From assembly GCF_000365305.1 (NCBI RefSeq), contig NZ_CM001841.1, forward strand, positions 4,204,740 through 4,268,739: a stretch of DNA of 64,000 bases, read 5' to 3'. The notes beneath the pieces are model-generated. The model was not told where the DNA came from and did not search any database. It saw only the letters and a program-made list of their open reading frames with translations. A program made the position numbers and the translations under genes. Source of the DNA: Dickeya dianthicola NCPPB 453 (lineage in GTDB: Bacteria; Pseudomonadota; Gammaproteobacteria; Enterobacterales; Enterobacteriaceae). Shown here one piece after another: positions 51,698 through 59,874 of this stretch (positions are counted from its first letter, which is position 1; each line of letters opens with the position of its first letter).

Positions 51698-53383
51698 ATG
51701 ATCAGCCAAATCGATCTGATTTTGTCATTGCTGCAACAAACATGCGTCTATCTGGTTATTGCCTATTTATTGAGCAAAACTCCGCTGTTTATTCCGCTGA
51801 CACAGGTCACCATTCGCCTGCCGCATAAACTGATCTGCTACCTGACGTTCTCGATGTTCTGCATCCTCGGCACCTACTTCGGCCTGCATATTGACGATTC
51901 CATCGCCAATACCCGCGCCATCGGCGCGCTGCTGGGCGGCGTGCTGGGCGGGCCGTCGGTGGGCGTTCTGGTCGGGCTGACCGGCGGTCTGCATCGCTAT
52001 TCCCTTGGCGGCATGACCGCGCTGGCCTGCATGGTTTCCACCATCGCGGAAGGGCTGGCCGGCGGCCTGCTGCACCGCTACATGACCCGCCGCCATCGCA
52101 TCGATCTGTTGTTCCAGCCGCTGGTGATCGCCGCCGTCACTCTGCTGGTGGAGGTGTTGCAGATGAGCATCATCCTGCTGTTGTCGCGGCCGTTTGCCGA
52201 CGCGCTGGCGCTGGTCAAAAGCATCGCGCTGCCGATGCTCATCACCAACAGCGTGGGCGCGGCGATGTTTATGCGAATCCTGCTGGACCGCCGGGCGATG
52301 TTCGAGAAATACACCTCGGCGTTTTCCGCCCGGGCGTTGCAGATTGCCGCCCGCGCCGAAGGGGCGCTGCGGGAAGGGTTTAATTCGAGGACCAGTATGC
52401 GGGTGGCGCGCATCCTGTATGAAGAACTGGGCGTCGGCGCGGTCGCCATCACCGATCGGGAAAAACTGCTGGCGTTCATCGGTATCGGCGACGATCACCA
52501 CACGGCCGGTTCGCTGATCACCTCTCCACTTACCCATCAGGCCATCGACCACAATCAGGTGGTATACGCCGACGGCAACGAAACGCTATTCAACTGTTCC
52601 ATCTCGCCGCACTGTAAGCTCGGGTCTACGCTGGTGATCCCGCTGCGCGGCGAAGAACAGCGCGTGATCGGCACCATCAAGCTGTATGAACCGAAAAACA
52701 GGTTGTTCTCCAGCATCAACCGAACGCTGGGGGAAGGGATCGGCCACCTGCTGTCGGCCCAGATTTTCGCCGGCCGCTTCGAGCAGCAGAAACAATTGCT
52801 GGCGCAATCTGAAATCAAGCTGCTACACGCGCAGGTCAACCCGCATTTCCTGTTCAACGCCCTCAATACCCTGTCGGCGATTATCCGCCGCAATCCGGAT
52901 CAGGCGCGCCAGTTGGTGCTGTCGCTATCCACTTTTTTTCGCAAAAATCTCAAGCGCAGCAGCGATGAAGTCTCTCTCAGCGATGAGCTGGAGCATATCA
53001 ACGCCTACCTTGAAATCGAAAAGGCGCGCTTCGTCAACCTGCTGACGGTGGAGATCGTCATTCCGCCGTCGCTCAGGGCCGCCAGGCTACCGGCCTTTTC
53101 CCTACAGCCGTTAGTGGAAAACGCTATCAAACACGGCATTTCCCACATGCTGGACAACGGCCATCTGCGTATTGACGCCCGCACCCACGCCAACATGCTG
53201 GAACTGACGGTGGAGGACAACGCCGGGATTTATCACCCGCGCAACGGCGGCGATGGGTTGGGCATGAATCTGGTGGACCGGCGCATCAAGGCGCGTTACG
53301 GACATCATTACGGCATCACCGTTGCCAGCGAGCCGGAACGCTTTACCCGCGTCCGGGTGCGGGTGCCGCTGCAGGTGGGGTAA
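51698..53383 (+). CDS. btsS: High-affinity pyruvate-type sensor histidine kinase BtsS (YehU)
   Basis: LytS-family membrane histidine kinase; E. coli BtsS senses external pyruvate and acts through BtsR. A strong SD (AAGGAGGTG, 51681-51689) fixes the ATG at 51698, giving 561 residues, equal to E. coli BtsS. The first 190 residues form about six membrane helices (5TM-LYT type: KTPLFIPLTQVTIRLPHK.., GLHIDDSIANTRAIGALLGG, GLTGGLHRYSLGGMTAL). A GAF domain follows (about 215-345, with ITDREKLLAFIGIGDDHH), then the His_kinase motif LLHAQVNPHFLFNALNTL and the ATPase with PLVENAIKHG and GLGMNLVDRRI. No btsR follows: the next gene is on the other strand. It is thus an orphan kinase here. Confidence 0.93.
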   Translation: MISQIDLILSLLQQTCVYLVIAYLLSKTPLFIPLTQVTIRLPHKLICYLTFSMFCILGTYFGLHIDDSIANTRAIGALLGGVLGGPSVGVLVGLTGGLHRYSLGGMTALACMVSTIAEGLAGGLLHRYMTRRHRIDLLFQPLVIAAVTLLVEVLQMSIILLLSRPFADALALVKSIALPMLITNSVGAAMFMRILLDRRAMFEKYTSAFSARALQIAARAEGALREGFNSRTSMRVARILYEELGVGAVAITDREKLLAFIGIGDDHHTAGSLITSPLTHQAIDHNQVVYADGNETLFNCSISPHCKLGSTLVIPLRGEEQRVIGTIKLYEPKNRLFSSINRTLGEGIGHLLSAQIFAGRFEQQKQLLAQSEIKLLHAQVNPHFLFNALNTLSAIIRRNPDQARQLVLSLSTFFRKNLKRSSDEVSLSDELEHINAYLEIEKARFVNLLTVEIVIPPSLRAARLPAFSLQPLVENAIKHGISHMLDNGHLRIDARTHANMLELTVEDNAGIYHPRNGGDGLGMNLVDRRIKARYGHHYGITVASEPERFTRVRVRVPLQVG

Positions 53384-53435
53384 GCGCGCAACGGGTCAGG
53401 ATGCGGCAGCGACAAAGTAACAATTTATACCCTAA

Positions 53436-53467
53436 ATAAAAAACGGCTTCCCTGGTGGGGAAGCCGC
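53436..53467 (-). terminator. Terminator of the csp gene (shared with btsS)
   Basis: CGGCTTCCC (53444-53452) pairs with GGGAAGCCG (53458-53466); in the minus direction it is followed by TTTTTTATTT. It lies 88 bases after the csp stop. Next to it, TATACCCTAAATA (53427-53438) matches the outer end of the dispersed repeat seen at 6974 and 60301. Confidence 0.85.
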
Positions 53468-53554
53468 TCTCAGGCAAATCTGGGGTATCACATCAACTTC
53501 ACTGCTCCGGCTAACGCCATCCTCGCGATTGTAAGCGATGATTACCCGAAGAAA

Positions 53555-53767
53555 TTACAGCCCTACGACGTTTTCAGCAGAAGGACCTTTCGGGCCGTTG
53601 CCAATAACGAATTCAACTTTCTGACCTTCGTACAGGGTCTTGAAGCTATCGCTCTGAATGGCGGAGAAGTGAACGAACACGTCTTTGCTGCCATCTGCCG
53701 GAGTGATGAAACCAAAACCTTTAGATTCGTTAAACCATTTTACTGAACCAGTCATTTTATTAGACAT
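53555..53767 (-). CDS. CspA-family cold-shock protein
   Basis: Small single-stranded RNA/DNA-binding beta barrel acting as an RNA chaperone. The start at 53767 ([21 protein letters not shown]), with AAGAGGTAA upstream, gives 70 residues. RNP1 (KGFGFI) is at about 16-21 and RNP2 (VFVHF) at about 30-34. The N-terminus MSNKMTG and the internal [27 protein letters not shown] place it with the CspA/CspB/CspG group rather than CspC/E or CspD, and the long leader supports cold-inducible control. It is convergent with btsS and downstream of nikR by 392 bases. Confidence 0.93.
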   Translation of the reverse strand: MSNKMTGSVKWFNESKGFGFITPADGSKDVFVHFSAIQSDSFKTLYEGQKVEFVIGNGPKGPSAENVVGL

Positions 53768-53941
53768 AATATTACCTCTTAATTTTTCCAGCCCCTTTGA
53801 GGGCAACATGGGTCTGCATTGCAGGAAATACTTATGAGCAAGAAAAAAAGAGATTCAGGGAAGTGATATCGAGGATAACGCTTTGACTGAGGACTGCTTT
53901 AGTAAAATGCTTTACATAAATAGGTCTGACTAACAAACCGT
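53768..53941 (-). promoter_or_regulatory. Long structured 5' leader (thermosensor-type) of the csp gene
   Basis: In the minus direction the sequence ACGGTTTG at 53941-53934 equals the known 5' end of E. coli cspA mRNA, and CAGACC soon after matches the cold-box region; later CGTTATCCTCGATA resembles the cspA CGTTGATA segment. The inferred leader is about 174 bases (159 in E. coli cspA). cspA leaders fold differently at low temperature and control translation. No mapping data are available, so the exact start is inferred. Confidence 0.68.
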
Positions 53942-54159
53942 GGCGCTATTAACGCATTCATCCGGAATGAATGCAAGCGTTATGTATTATTGTGAGAGGT
54001 AAATATTTTATATTTATTATAATTCATTGAGTTAATGAGTCCCGCCAGCGTTATTTTTCTCACACTGTCAGCCTCAGGAGCGAAACCACAGCGCAGTATG
54101 CAGCGATGCAACACCACGACCTGCGGTTAAACGCCAACCGGGCACATCTAACCTGCCGG
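53942..54159. other. Spacer between csp leader and nikR
   Basis: Holds the csp promoter region (TTGCAT and TTAATA-like boxes about 18 bases apart on the minus strand around 53948-53976) with an 8-bp inverted repeat GCATTCAT/ATGAATGC (53954-53974) between them. The rest is AT-rich with no recognisable gene. Confidence 0.5.
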
Positions 54160-54597
54160 CTACATGTGTTTTGATGGCTCCGCCCCAGTGGCGGCATTAT
54201 CCATCGGAATCAGATTCAACCTGCCGTGGCGCACGCCGGTCTGGGCGATGACCGATGCGGCAAATTGTTCCACGCGCTCGGTCGGGCCGCGCAGAATCAC
54301 GGTTTCCACGCACTCGTCATGACTGAGATGGGTATGCATGGTGGACACCGTCAGGTGATGGTGTTCATGCTGCATGCCGGCCAGCCGGCTCGACAACTGG
54401 CGTTCGTGGTGGTCGTACACATAGCTCAGCACCGCCACGCACCCTGCGTTTTTATCCTGCGCCACCGTCATTTCGCCCAGTTCACGCCGCAACATGTCGC
54501 GAAACGCTTCCGATCGGTTGGCGTAGCCTTTGCGTAGCATCAGCGCATCCAACGCCTCAGCCAGCGGGTCATCCAGAGAAATCGTCAGTCGTTGCAT
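54160..54597 (-). CDS. nikR: Nickel-responsive repressor NikR
   Basis: Ribbon-helix-helix repressor with a C-terminal ACT-type nickel-binding domain; in E. coli it turns off nikABCDE when nickel is ample. The start at 54597 (MQRLTISLDDPLAEALD) gives 145 residues, about a dozen more than E. coli NikR, mostly at the C-terminus (AATGAEPSKHM). DNA-binding ribbon at 2-8; high-affinity nickel ligands fit the pattern H (in YDHHERQ), H-X-H (MHTHLSH) and C (DECVE). No nickel transporter or urease gene is nearby in this window, so its targets lie elsewhere. The raw frame starts 26 codons earlier without family support. Confidence 0.94.
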   Translation of the reverse strand: MQRLTISLDDPLAEALDALMLRKGYANRSEAFRDMLRRELGEMTVAQDKNAGCVAVLSYVYDHHERQLSSRLAGMQHEHHHLTVSTMHTHLSHDECVETVILRGPTERVEQFAASVIAQTGVRHGRLNLIPMDNAATGAEPSKHM

Positions 54598-54702
54598 GTC
54601 GGCCTCACAGAAAAGCGAAAAAAATCCTCCGGCGCGGTGCCGCGCAGGTCGCCCCATTATGCCGGGGTTAGTCATGATGATCGTGATTCAGCGCAAAACG
54701 GC

Positions 54703-54746
54703 GCACAAATTCCCAATCGGGCAAGCACAAATTCCCAATCGGGCAA
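54703..54746. repeat. 22-bp exact tandem duplication upstream of nikR
   Basis: A 22-bp unit beginning GCACAAATTCCCAATCGGGC is present at 54703-54724 and again at 54725-54746. It lies between the asd terminator and nikR, within the expected nikR promoter region; ATTCCCAATCGGG is not a NikR operator I recognise. Confidence 0.95.
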
Positions 54747-54779
54747 ATAGAAACGAGCGGTACAGCGGGTGGTTGCCGG

Positions 54780-54812
54780 AAAAATAAAACGCGCCCAGAA
54801 GGCGCGTTTTAG
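54780..54812 (-). terminator. Terminator of asd
   Basis: AAAACGCGCC (54787-54796) pairs with GGCGCGTTTT (54801-54810), 10 bp, followed in the minus direction by ATTTTTC. It lies 13 bases after the asd stop. Confidence 0.9.
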
Positions 54813-54823
54813 GCGGAAAGGGA

Positions 54824-55924
54824 TTACAGCAGGATGCGCAGCATACGGCGCAGCGGTTCGGCGGCGCCCCACAGCAACTGGTCGCCGACGGTGAAGGCGG
54901 ACAGGTACTGCGGGCCCATGTTCAGTTTGCGCAGACGGCCCACCGGCGTGGACAGCGTACCGGTTACGGCAGCCGGGGTCAGTTCGCGCATGGAGATCTC
55001 GCGGTCGTTCGGCACCACTTTCACCCAGTCATTGTGGGTTGCCAGCATCTGCTCGATTTCCGGAATCGACACGTCTTTCTTCAGTTTGAGGGTGAAAGCC
55101 TGGCTGTGGCAGCGCAACGCGCCGATGCGCACGCACAGACCGTCCACCGGAATGGTGCTGGCGGTGTTCAGAATCTTGTTGGTTTCCGCCTGACCTTTCC
55201 ACTCTTCGCGGCTCTGGCCGTTTTCCAGCTGTTTGTCTATCCACGGAATCAGGCTGCCGGCCAGCGGCACGCCGAAGTTTTCCACCGCCAGACCGCCGCG
55301 CGACAGCGCCGTCACTTTGCGTTCGATATCCAGAATAGCGGAAGCCGGGTCACGCAGTTCGGCAGCCACTTCGGCGTTCAGTTGGCCCATCTGCACCAGC
55401 AGTTCGCGCATGTTGCGCGCGCCCGCGCCGGATGCCGCCTGATAAGTGGCGACAGACGCCCACTCCACCAGGTCGTTGGCGAACAGGCCGCCCAGCGACA
55501 TCAGCATCAGGCTGACGGTACAGTTGCCGCCGACGAAGGTTTTGATGCCTTTATCCAGACCGGATTTGATCACGCCGTGGTTGACCGGGTCCAGGATAAT
55601 AATCGCGTCATCTTTCATTCGCAGAGACGATGCTGCGTCGATCCAGTATCCTTGCCAGCCACTTTCACGCAGCTTTGGATAAATTTCGTTGGTATAATCG
55701 CCGCCCTGACAGGTGATGATAATATCCAGCGCGCGCAGCGCATCCAGATTGTAGGCATCCTGCAGGACACCCTGCTGGCCGCCCAACGCCGGCGCCGGTT
55801 GGCCGTGCTGAGATGTAGAAAAGAATACCGGGCGGATTAAATCAAAATCGCGTTCTTCCACCATGCGCTGCATGAGTACCGAACCGACCATACCGCGCCA
55901 GCCAATAAAACCAACATTTTTCAT
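54824..55924 (-). CDS. asd: Aspartate-semialdehyde dehydrogenase
   Basis: Reduces aspartyl phosphate to aspartate semialdehyde, the branch point to lysine, DAP, threonine and methionine. The start at 55924 ([21 protein letters not shown]) gives 366 residues (E. coli 367). NADP-binding [13 protein letters not shown] at 8-20, catalytic C135 in GGNCTVSLM, and the His in [15 protein letters not shown] are intact. It has its own terminator and diverges from yhgN with 198 bases between. The raw frame's 11 extra N-terminal residues are not conserved. Confidence 0.98.
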   Translation of the reverse strand: MKNVGFIGWRGMVGSVLMQRMVEERDFDLIRPVFFSTSQHGQPAPALGGQQGVLQDAYNLDALRALDIIITCQGGDYTNEIYPKLRESGWQGYWIDAASSLRMKDDAIIILDPVNHGVIKSGLDKGIKTFVGGNCTVSLMLMSLGGLFANDLVEWASVATYQAASGAGARNMRELLVQMGQLNAEVAAELRDPASAILDIERKVTALSRGGLAVENFGVPLAGSLIPWIDKQLENGQSREEWKGQAETNKILNTASTIPVDGLCVRIGALRCHSQAFTLKLKKDVSIPEIEQMLATHNDWVKVVPNDREISMRELTPAAVTGTLSTPVGRLRKLNMGPQYLSAFTVGDQLLWGAAEPLRRMLRILL

Positions 55925-56122
55925 GGTAACCGTCCTGCCTGGGGTGACAAAAAGCAATCCGACTGCCGTTTCAGGCAGCGAGCATAGTTTAAAATGATGA
56001 CTGTCAACCTTACAAAATGTACCAGAAGTCGCAAGTGAATTTATTCGATGACTCAGGCGTTTTCAGCAACACGCCTAATGTGTCTGACAGAAGGCTGGGG
56101 ATGAGAGGAGCTTACCGCCACC

Positions 56123-56716
56123 ATGACTGAAATGATCTCGGCAACCGTACTGCTGCTGTTAATTATGGATCCGCTCGGCAATCTGCCGGTGTTCATGTCG
56201 GTACTGAAACACCTGGATCCCAAACGACGGCGTGTGGTGCTGATTAGGGAAATGATCATCGCGCTGGGGGTGATGCTGGTGTTCCTGTTCGCCGGCGAGA
56301 AGATTCTGGCGATACTGAACCTGCGCACGGAAACCGTCTCCATTTCCGGCGGAATCGTGCTGTTTTTGATCGCCATCCGCATGATTTTCCCGACGCAGGA
56401 AGGCTTTACCAGCGGTTTGCCCGCCGGCGACGAGCCGTTTCTGGTGCCGCTGGCTATCCCGATGGTAGCCGGGCCGTCGATTCTGGCCGCGCTGATGCTG
56501 CTCTCGCACCAGTATCCGAAGCAGATGCCGCACCTGACGCTGGCGCTGTTCATCGCCTGGGGCATCACGGTGGTCGTGCTGTTGCTGTCGAATCTGTTCC
56601 TGCGTCTGTTGGGCGACAAGGGCGTCAACGCGCTGGAACGGCTGATGGGGCTGGTGCTGGTGATGCTCTCCACCCAGATGTTCCTGGATGGCATTCGGGC
56701 CTACCTGAAACTGTAG
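56123..56716 (+). CDS. yhgN: MarC-family membrane protein YhgN
   Basis: Inner-membrane protein of unknown substrate, UPF0056/MarC family. 197 residues, equal to E. coli YhgN. Six predicted membrane segments (near 5-25, 40-62, 67-88, 105-125, 135-158 and 175-193). The family pattern LLLIMDPLGNLPVFMSVLK at the N-terminus and IPMVAGPSILAALMLL in the middle are present. The name marC suggested drug resistance, but that link was withdrawn in the literature. It lies between asd and gntT, as in E. coli (asd-yhgN-gntU). A 12-bp hairpin follows. Confidence 0.94.
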   Translation: MTEMISATVLLLLIMDPLGNLPVFMSVLKHLDPKRRRVVLIREMIIALGVMLVFLFAGEKILAILNLRTETVSISGGIVLFLIAIRMIFPTQEGFTSGLPAGDEPFLVPLAIPMVAGPSILAALMLLSHQYPKQMPHLTLALFIAWGITVVVLLLSNLFLRLLGDKGVNALERLMGLVLVMLSTQMFLDGIRAYLKL

Positions 56717-56720
56717 GGCA

Positions 56721-56754
56721 CTCTCAGTCTCCCTGCTGAAGCGGAGACTGAGAG
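56721..56754. terminator. Hairpin between yhgN and gntT
   Basis: CTCTCAGTCTCC (56721-56732) pairs perfectly with GGAGACTGAGAG (56743-56754). It lies 5 bases after yhgN and 28 bases after gntT on the other strand; no T run, so efficiency is uncertain. Confidence 0.65.
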
Positions 56755-56781
56755 AGGACGGTTATATCCCGCCGGCGATCA

Positions 56782-58098
56782 TCACACCACGTAGCTCAGC
56801 AGCAGGGTGCCGACCAAACCGCACACCGCGATAATGGTCTCCAGCGCCGACCACGACTTCAGTGTTTCCGGAATGCTCAGGTTGAAATACTCCTTGAACA
56901 GCCAAAAACCGGGGTCGTTGACGTGGGAGAAAATCACGCTGCCGGAACCGACCGCGATCACCATCAATTCCGGGCTGACGCCGGTGGTGGCAATAATCGG
57001 CGCCACAATCCCGCCCGCGGTCAGCGCGGCCACCGTAGCGGACCCCAGCGCCAGACGCAGCACGGCGGCAATCAGCCAACCCAGCAGCAGCGGCGAAAAG
57101 TTACTACCGTACATCATCCCGGCGATGTACTTGTCCACGCCGCTGTCGACTAGCACCTGCTTGAAGGCGCCGCCGCCGCCGAGGATCAGCAGCATCATGG
57201 CGATGATTTTAATCGAATCGGTAATGGTGCCCATCACCTCATCCATGCTGCGCCCGCGGTTCAGGCCGAAGGTGAAAATAGCGATCAGCACCGCAATCAG
57301 GGTCGCCATCACCGGGTCGCCGAAGAATTCGGCATACGGCAACAATGCATGTCCCTTCGGCAACACCATTTCCGCCACGGCGCGCAGCGCCATCAGAATC
57401 ACCGGCACCAGCGCGGTCATCACGCTGACGAAAAAGCTCGGCATCTCCTGTTCAGTGAATTGCTTCGGGTTATACAGCCCTTCCGGAATCGGCTTGTCGA
57501 TTTTTTTCAGAAAGCGGGCGAAAACCGGGCCCGCCAGAATTACCGTCGGGATCCCCAGCAGCGTACCGTACAGCAGAGTTTTGCCCATGTCGGCGTGGAA
57601 CAGCGATGCAATCGCCGTCGGCCCCGGATGCGGCGGCAGGAAGCCGTGAGTGACGGACAACGCCGCCGCCATCGGCACGCCGGCATACAGCAGCGGAATG
57701 CGCGCCGACGCCACAATGCTGAACACCAGCGGCAACAGCAACACAAAACCCACTTCATAGAACAGCGCGAAGCCGACGGTGAAACCGGTCAGCACAATCG
57801 CCCACTGAATATGCTTGCGACCGAAGCGATGAATCAGCGTGGTGGCGATACGCTGCGCGCCGCCGCAGTCCGCCAGCAATTTCCCCAGCATGGCGCCGAA
57901 CCCCATAATCAGGGCCAGGCTGCCCAGCGTGCCGCCCACCCCGTTCTTGATGGACGTCATCACCTTCTGCACCGGCATTCCCTGCATGATGCCCACGGCC
58001 AGGGCAACCAGAATCAGTGCAATAAAGCCGTTCAGTTTAAAGCGGATCATCAGCACCAGCAGCAGTGCGACACCCACAGCGACAATCACGAGTGGCAT
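56782..58098 (-). CDS. gntT: High-affinity gluconate permease GntT
   Basis: Gluconate:H+ symporter of the inner membrane (GntP family). The start at 58098 (MPLVIVAVGVALLLVLMIRFKLNGF) gives 438 residues, the length of E. coli GntT. Stretches such as GGTLGSLALIMGFGAMLGKLLADCGGAQRIATTLI, HGFLPPHPGPTAIA, LNRGRSMDEV and SGSVIFSHVNDPGFWLFKEYFNL agree with GntT more than with GntU. About 12-14 membrane segments. In E. coli the gene next to yhgN is gntU, and gntT lies elsewhere; here gntT takes that position. It diverges from gntK across a control region with a CRP site and paired GntR operators. Confidence 0.94.
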   Translation of the reverse strand: MPLVIVAVGVALLLVLMIRFKLNGFIALILVALAVGIMQGMPVQKVMTSIKNGVGGTLGSLALIMGFGAMLGKLLADCGGAQRIATTLIHRFGRKHIQWAIVLTGFTVGFALFYEVGFVLLLPLVFSIVASARIPLLYAGVPMAAALSVTHGFLPPHPGPTAIASLFHADMGKTLLYGTLLGIPTVILAGPVFARFLKKIDKPIPEGLYNPKQFTEQEMPSFFVSVMTALVPVILMALRAVAEMVLPKGHALLPYAEFFGDPVMATLIAVLIAIFTFGLNRGRSMDEVMGTITDSIKIIAMMLLILGGGGAFKQVLVDSGVDKYIAGMMYGSNFSPLLLGWLIAAVLRLALGSATVAALTAGGIVAPIIATTGVSPELMVIAVGSGSVIFSHVNDPGFWLFKEYFNLSIPETLKSWSALETIIAVCGLVGTLLLSYVV

Positions 58099-58234
58099 AA
58101 CGATCTCCGGCAACCCCTGCCTGCGCGAGTCGGGCAACGACAGGGGGGATTTTCTTGTGTTTTGCGAATTCTCCCGGTGTTTCGGGCGGGCCTTCGCTAC
58201 AGTAGAGTCAGGCGTTCGGGTAGCGCTTAACCCG

Positions 58235-58250
58235 TGTGATATACATCACA
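58235..58250. promoter_or_regulatory. CRP site in the gntT/gntK control region
   Basis: TGTGATATACATCACA matches TGTGA-N6-TCACA at all ten defined bases. It lies 137 bases before gntT and 97 before gntK; CRP activation of gntT is known in E. coli. Confidence 0.9.
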
Positions 58251-58257
58251 ACGCACG

Positions 58258-58287
58258 ATGTTACCGGTATCATGATACCGGTAACAT
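58258..58287. promoter_or_regulatory. Two overlapping GntR operators forming a 30-bp perfect palindrome
   Basis: ATGTTACCGGTATCAT (58258-58273) and ATGATACCGGTAACAT (58272-58287) each fit the GntR operator ATGTTA-N4-TAACAT with one changed base, and together make a perfect palindrome centred between 58272 and 58273. Centres of the two sites are 14 bases apart. The stretch lies between gntT and gntK, 8 bases from the CRP site. Confidence 0.88.
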
Positions 58288-58346
58288 GTTAAAGTCTGAA
58301 ACCGGTATGAAGCATTTAATTTACAGTTTGGGATAGAGATCAAATT

Positions 58347-58865
58347 ATGTCAGGACAAAGTATTATTCTGATGGGGGTTTCCGGCAGCGGAAAATCCAGC
58401 GTGGGCGCCCGGCTGGCACGGGAAATCAACGCCAAATTCATCGACGGCGATGATCTGCATCCCAGAGCCAACATCCAGAAAATGGCCAGCGGTCAGCCGC
58501 TCAACGACGACGACCGCGCCCCCTGGCTGGAGCGCCTGAACGACGCCGCCTACAGCCTGCTGCATAAAAACGAAACCGGCATTATCGTCTGCTCCGCGTT
58601 GAAAAAGCGCTACCGTGACCGGCTGCGCGCAGGCAACGACGGCATGGTGTTCCTGTATCTGAAAGGCAATTTCGAGGTGATTCTGCAGCGCCATCAGGCG
58701 CGCGCCGGGCATTTTATGCCGACCGGATTGCTGCAAAGCCAGTTTGATGCGCTGGAAGAGCCGGACCAGACGGAAACCGATGTCATCACCGTCGATATCA
58801 ACGGCCCGATGGATCAGGTAGCGGCGCGGTGCGCAGCGGCGTTACGCGAGCACTCGTCGCGCTGA
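58347..58865 (+). CDS. gntK: Gluconokinase
   Basis: Phosphorylates gluconate to 6-phosphogluconate for the Entner-Doudoroff and pentose phosphate pathways. 172 residues (E. coli 175). P-loop GVSGSGKSS at 10-18, DGDDLHPRANIQKMASGQPLNDDDRAPWL (35-62) of the gluconate site, CSALKKRYRDRLR and the lid RAGHFMPTGLLQSQFDALEEP. It diverges from gntT and converges with gntR, whose stop codon is only 10 bases from its own. In E. coli gntR lies upstream of gntK on the same strand; the orientation here is different. Confidence 0.97.
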   Translation: MSGQSIILMGVSGSGKSSVGARLAREINAKFIDGDDLHPRANIQKMASGQPLNDDDRAPWLERLNDAAYSLLHKNETGIIVCSALKKRYRDRLRAGNDGMVFLYLKGNFEVILQRHQARAGHFMPTGLLQSQFDALEEPDQTETDVITVDINGPMDQVAARCAAALREHSSR

Positions 58866-58875
58866 AAGCGCCGGC

Positions 58876-59874
58876 CTAGACGCTCTCTCCCACTTGTAGG
58901 GTAAAGCCGACGTCCACGCTGGCCGTCGGCAACGCTTCCCCATGCAGACGCGCCAGCAGCTGTGCAGCGCCGACTTCACCAATGCGCTTACGCGGCGTCA
59001 GCACGCTGGTCAGCCGAGGCACCGTGGTCTGGCCGATATCGTGGCCGTGGAAACCGGCGATGCCCATCTGTTCGGGAACGCGCACCCCTTGCCGCTGGCA
59101 CTCGAACATGGCGCCGATAGCCAGGTCATCGTTGGTGCAGAACAGGCTGTCCACCTGCGGGTATTCCGCCTGCGCCCGGCGCAGCAGTTCGCCGCCGAGC
59201 GTATAGGACGACGGGCTTTCGCTCATCACGCTGTAGCTGGCCAGCCCAGCCTCCGCCATCGCCTGTTCGTAACCCCGCCGCTTTAATAGCGTACGCTCAT
59301 CCTGACGCGCGCCGAGATACACCACATGGCGGCGACCACGCGCGATCATATAGCGCGTCATCTGGCGCGCGGCGTCCACGTTATCGAACCCCACCGCCAT
59401 ATCAAGACAGGGCGACACGGAATCCATTAATTCCACCACCGGGATCCCGGCCACCGCGATCATCTGGCAGGTACGGGCGGTGTGAGTACGCTCTGCGAGG
59501 ATCAGCCCGTCGATGTTGTAGGCCAGCAGCGACATCAACCGCCGTTCCTCCATTTCCGGCTGATAACCGTAATGCGCCAGCATGGTTTGATATCCCTGCG
59601 CTTCCGCCACTTTTTCGATGCCGCGCAACACCTCGGCGAACACCTGGTTGGTGAGCGACGGCAACAGCACGCCGATCGCCCGACTGGTGGAATTGGCGAG
59701 AATGTGCGGCGTCCGGTTGGGAATGTACCCCAATTCATCCAGTACGGCGGCGATTTTGCCTCTCAGCGCCGCGGACACCTGCTCGGGGTTGCGCAAATAG
59801 CGGCTGACCGTCATTTTGGTCACCCCGACCCGGTCGGCGACATCCTGAAGTCCCGGCCTTTTTTTCTTTATCAT
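58876..59874 (-). CDS. gntR: Gluconate utilisation repressor GntR
   Basis: LacI-family repressor relieved by gluconate. 332 residues (E. coli 331). The helix-turn-helix LQDVADRVGVTKMTVSRYLRNPEQVS is at about 9-34, the hinge near 50-62, and the periplasmic-binding-like core begins ISRAIGVLLPSLTNQVFAEVLRG. AGFHGHDIGQTTVPRLTSVLTPRKRIGE near the C-terminus is the usual LacI-type segment. It should bind the paired operators at 58258-58287. It is convergent with gntK and has its own promoter in the AT-rich spacer at 59875-60376; I see no good GntR operator there. Confidence 0.97.
   Translation of the reverse strand: MIKKKRPGLQDVADRVGVTKMTVSRYLRNPEQVSAALRGKIAAVLDELGYIPNRTPHILANSTSRAIGVLLPSLTNQVFAEVLRGIEKVAEAQGYQTMLAHYGYQPEMEERRLMSLLAYNIDGLILAERTHTARTCQMIAVAGIPVVELMDSVSPCLDMAVGFDNVDAARQMTRYMIARGRRHVVYLGARQDERTLLKRRGYEQAMAEAGLASYSVMSESPSSYTLGGELLRRAQAEYPQVDSLFCTNDDLAIGAMFECQRQGVRVPEQMGIAGFHGHDIGQTTVPRLTSVLTPRKRIGEVGAAQLLARLHGEALPTASVDVGFTLQVGESV

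Noticed and set aside
56782-58098. Low-affinity permease gntU, expected here from E. coli order
   Set aside because: Protein length (438) and long shared stretches fit GntT; position alone is not enough for gntU.
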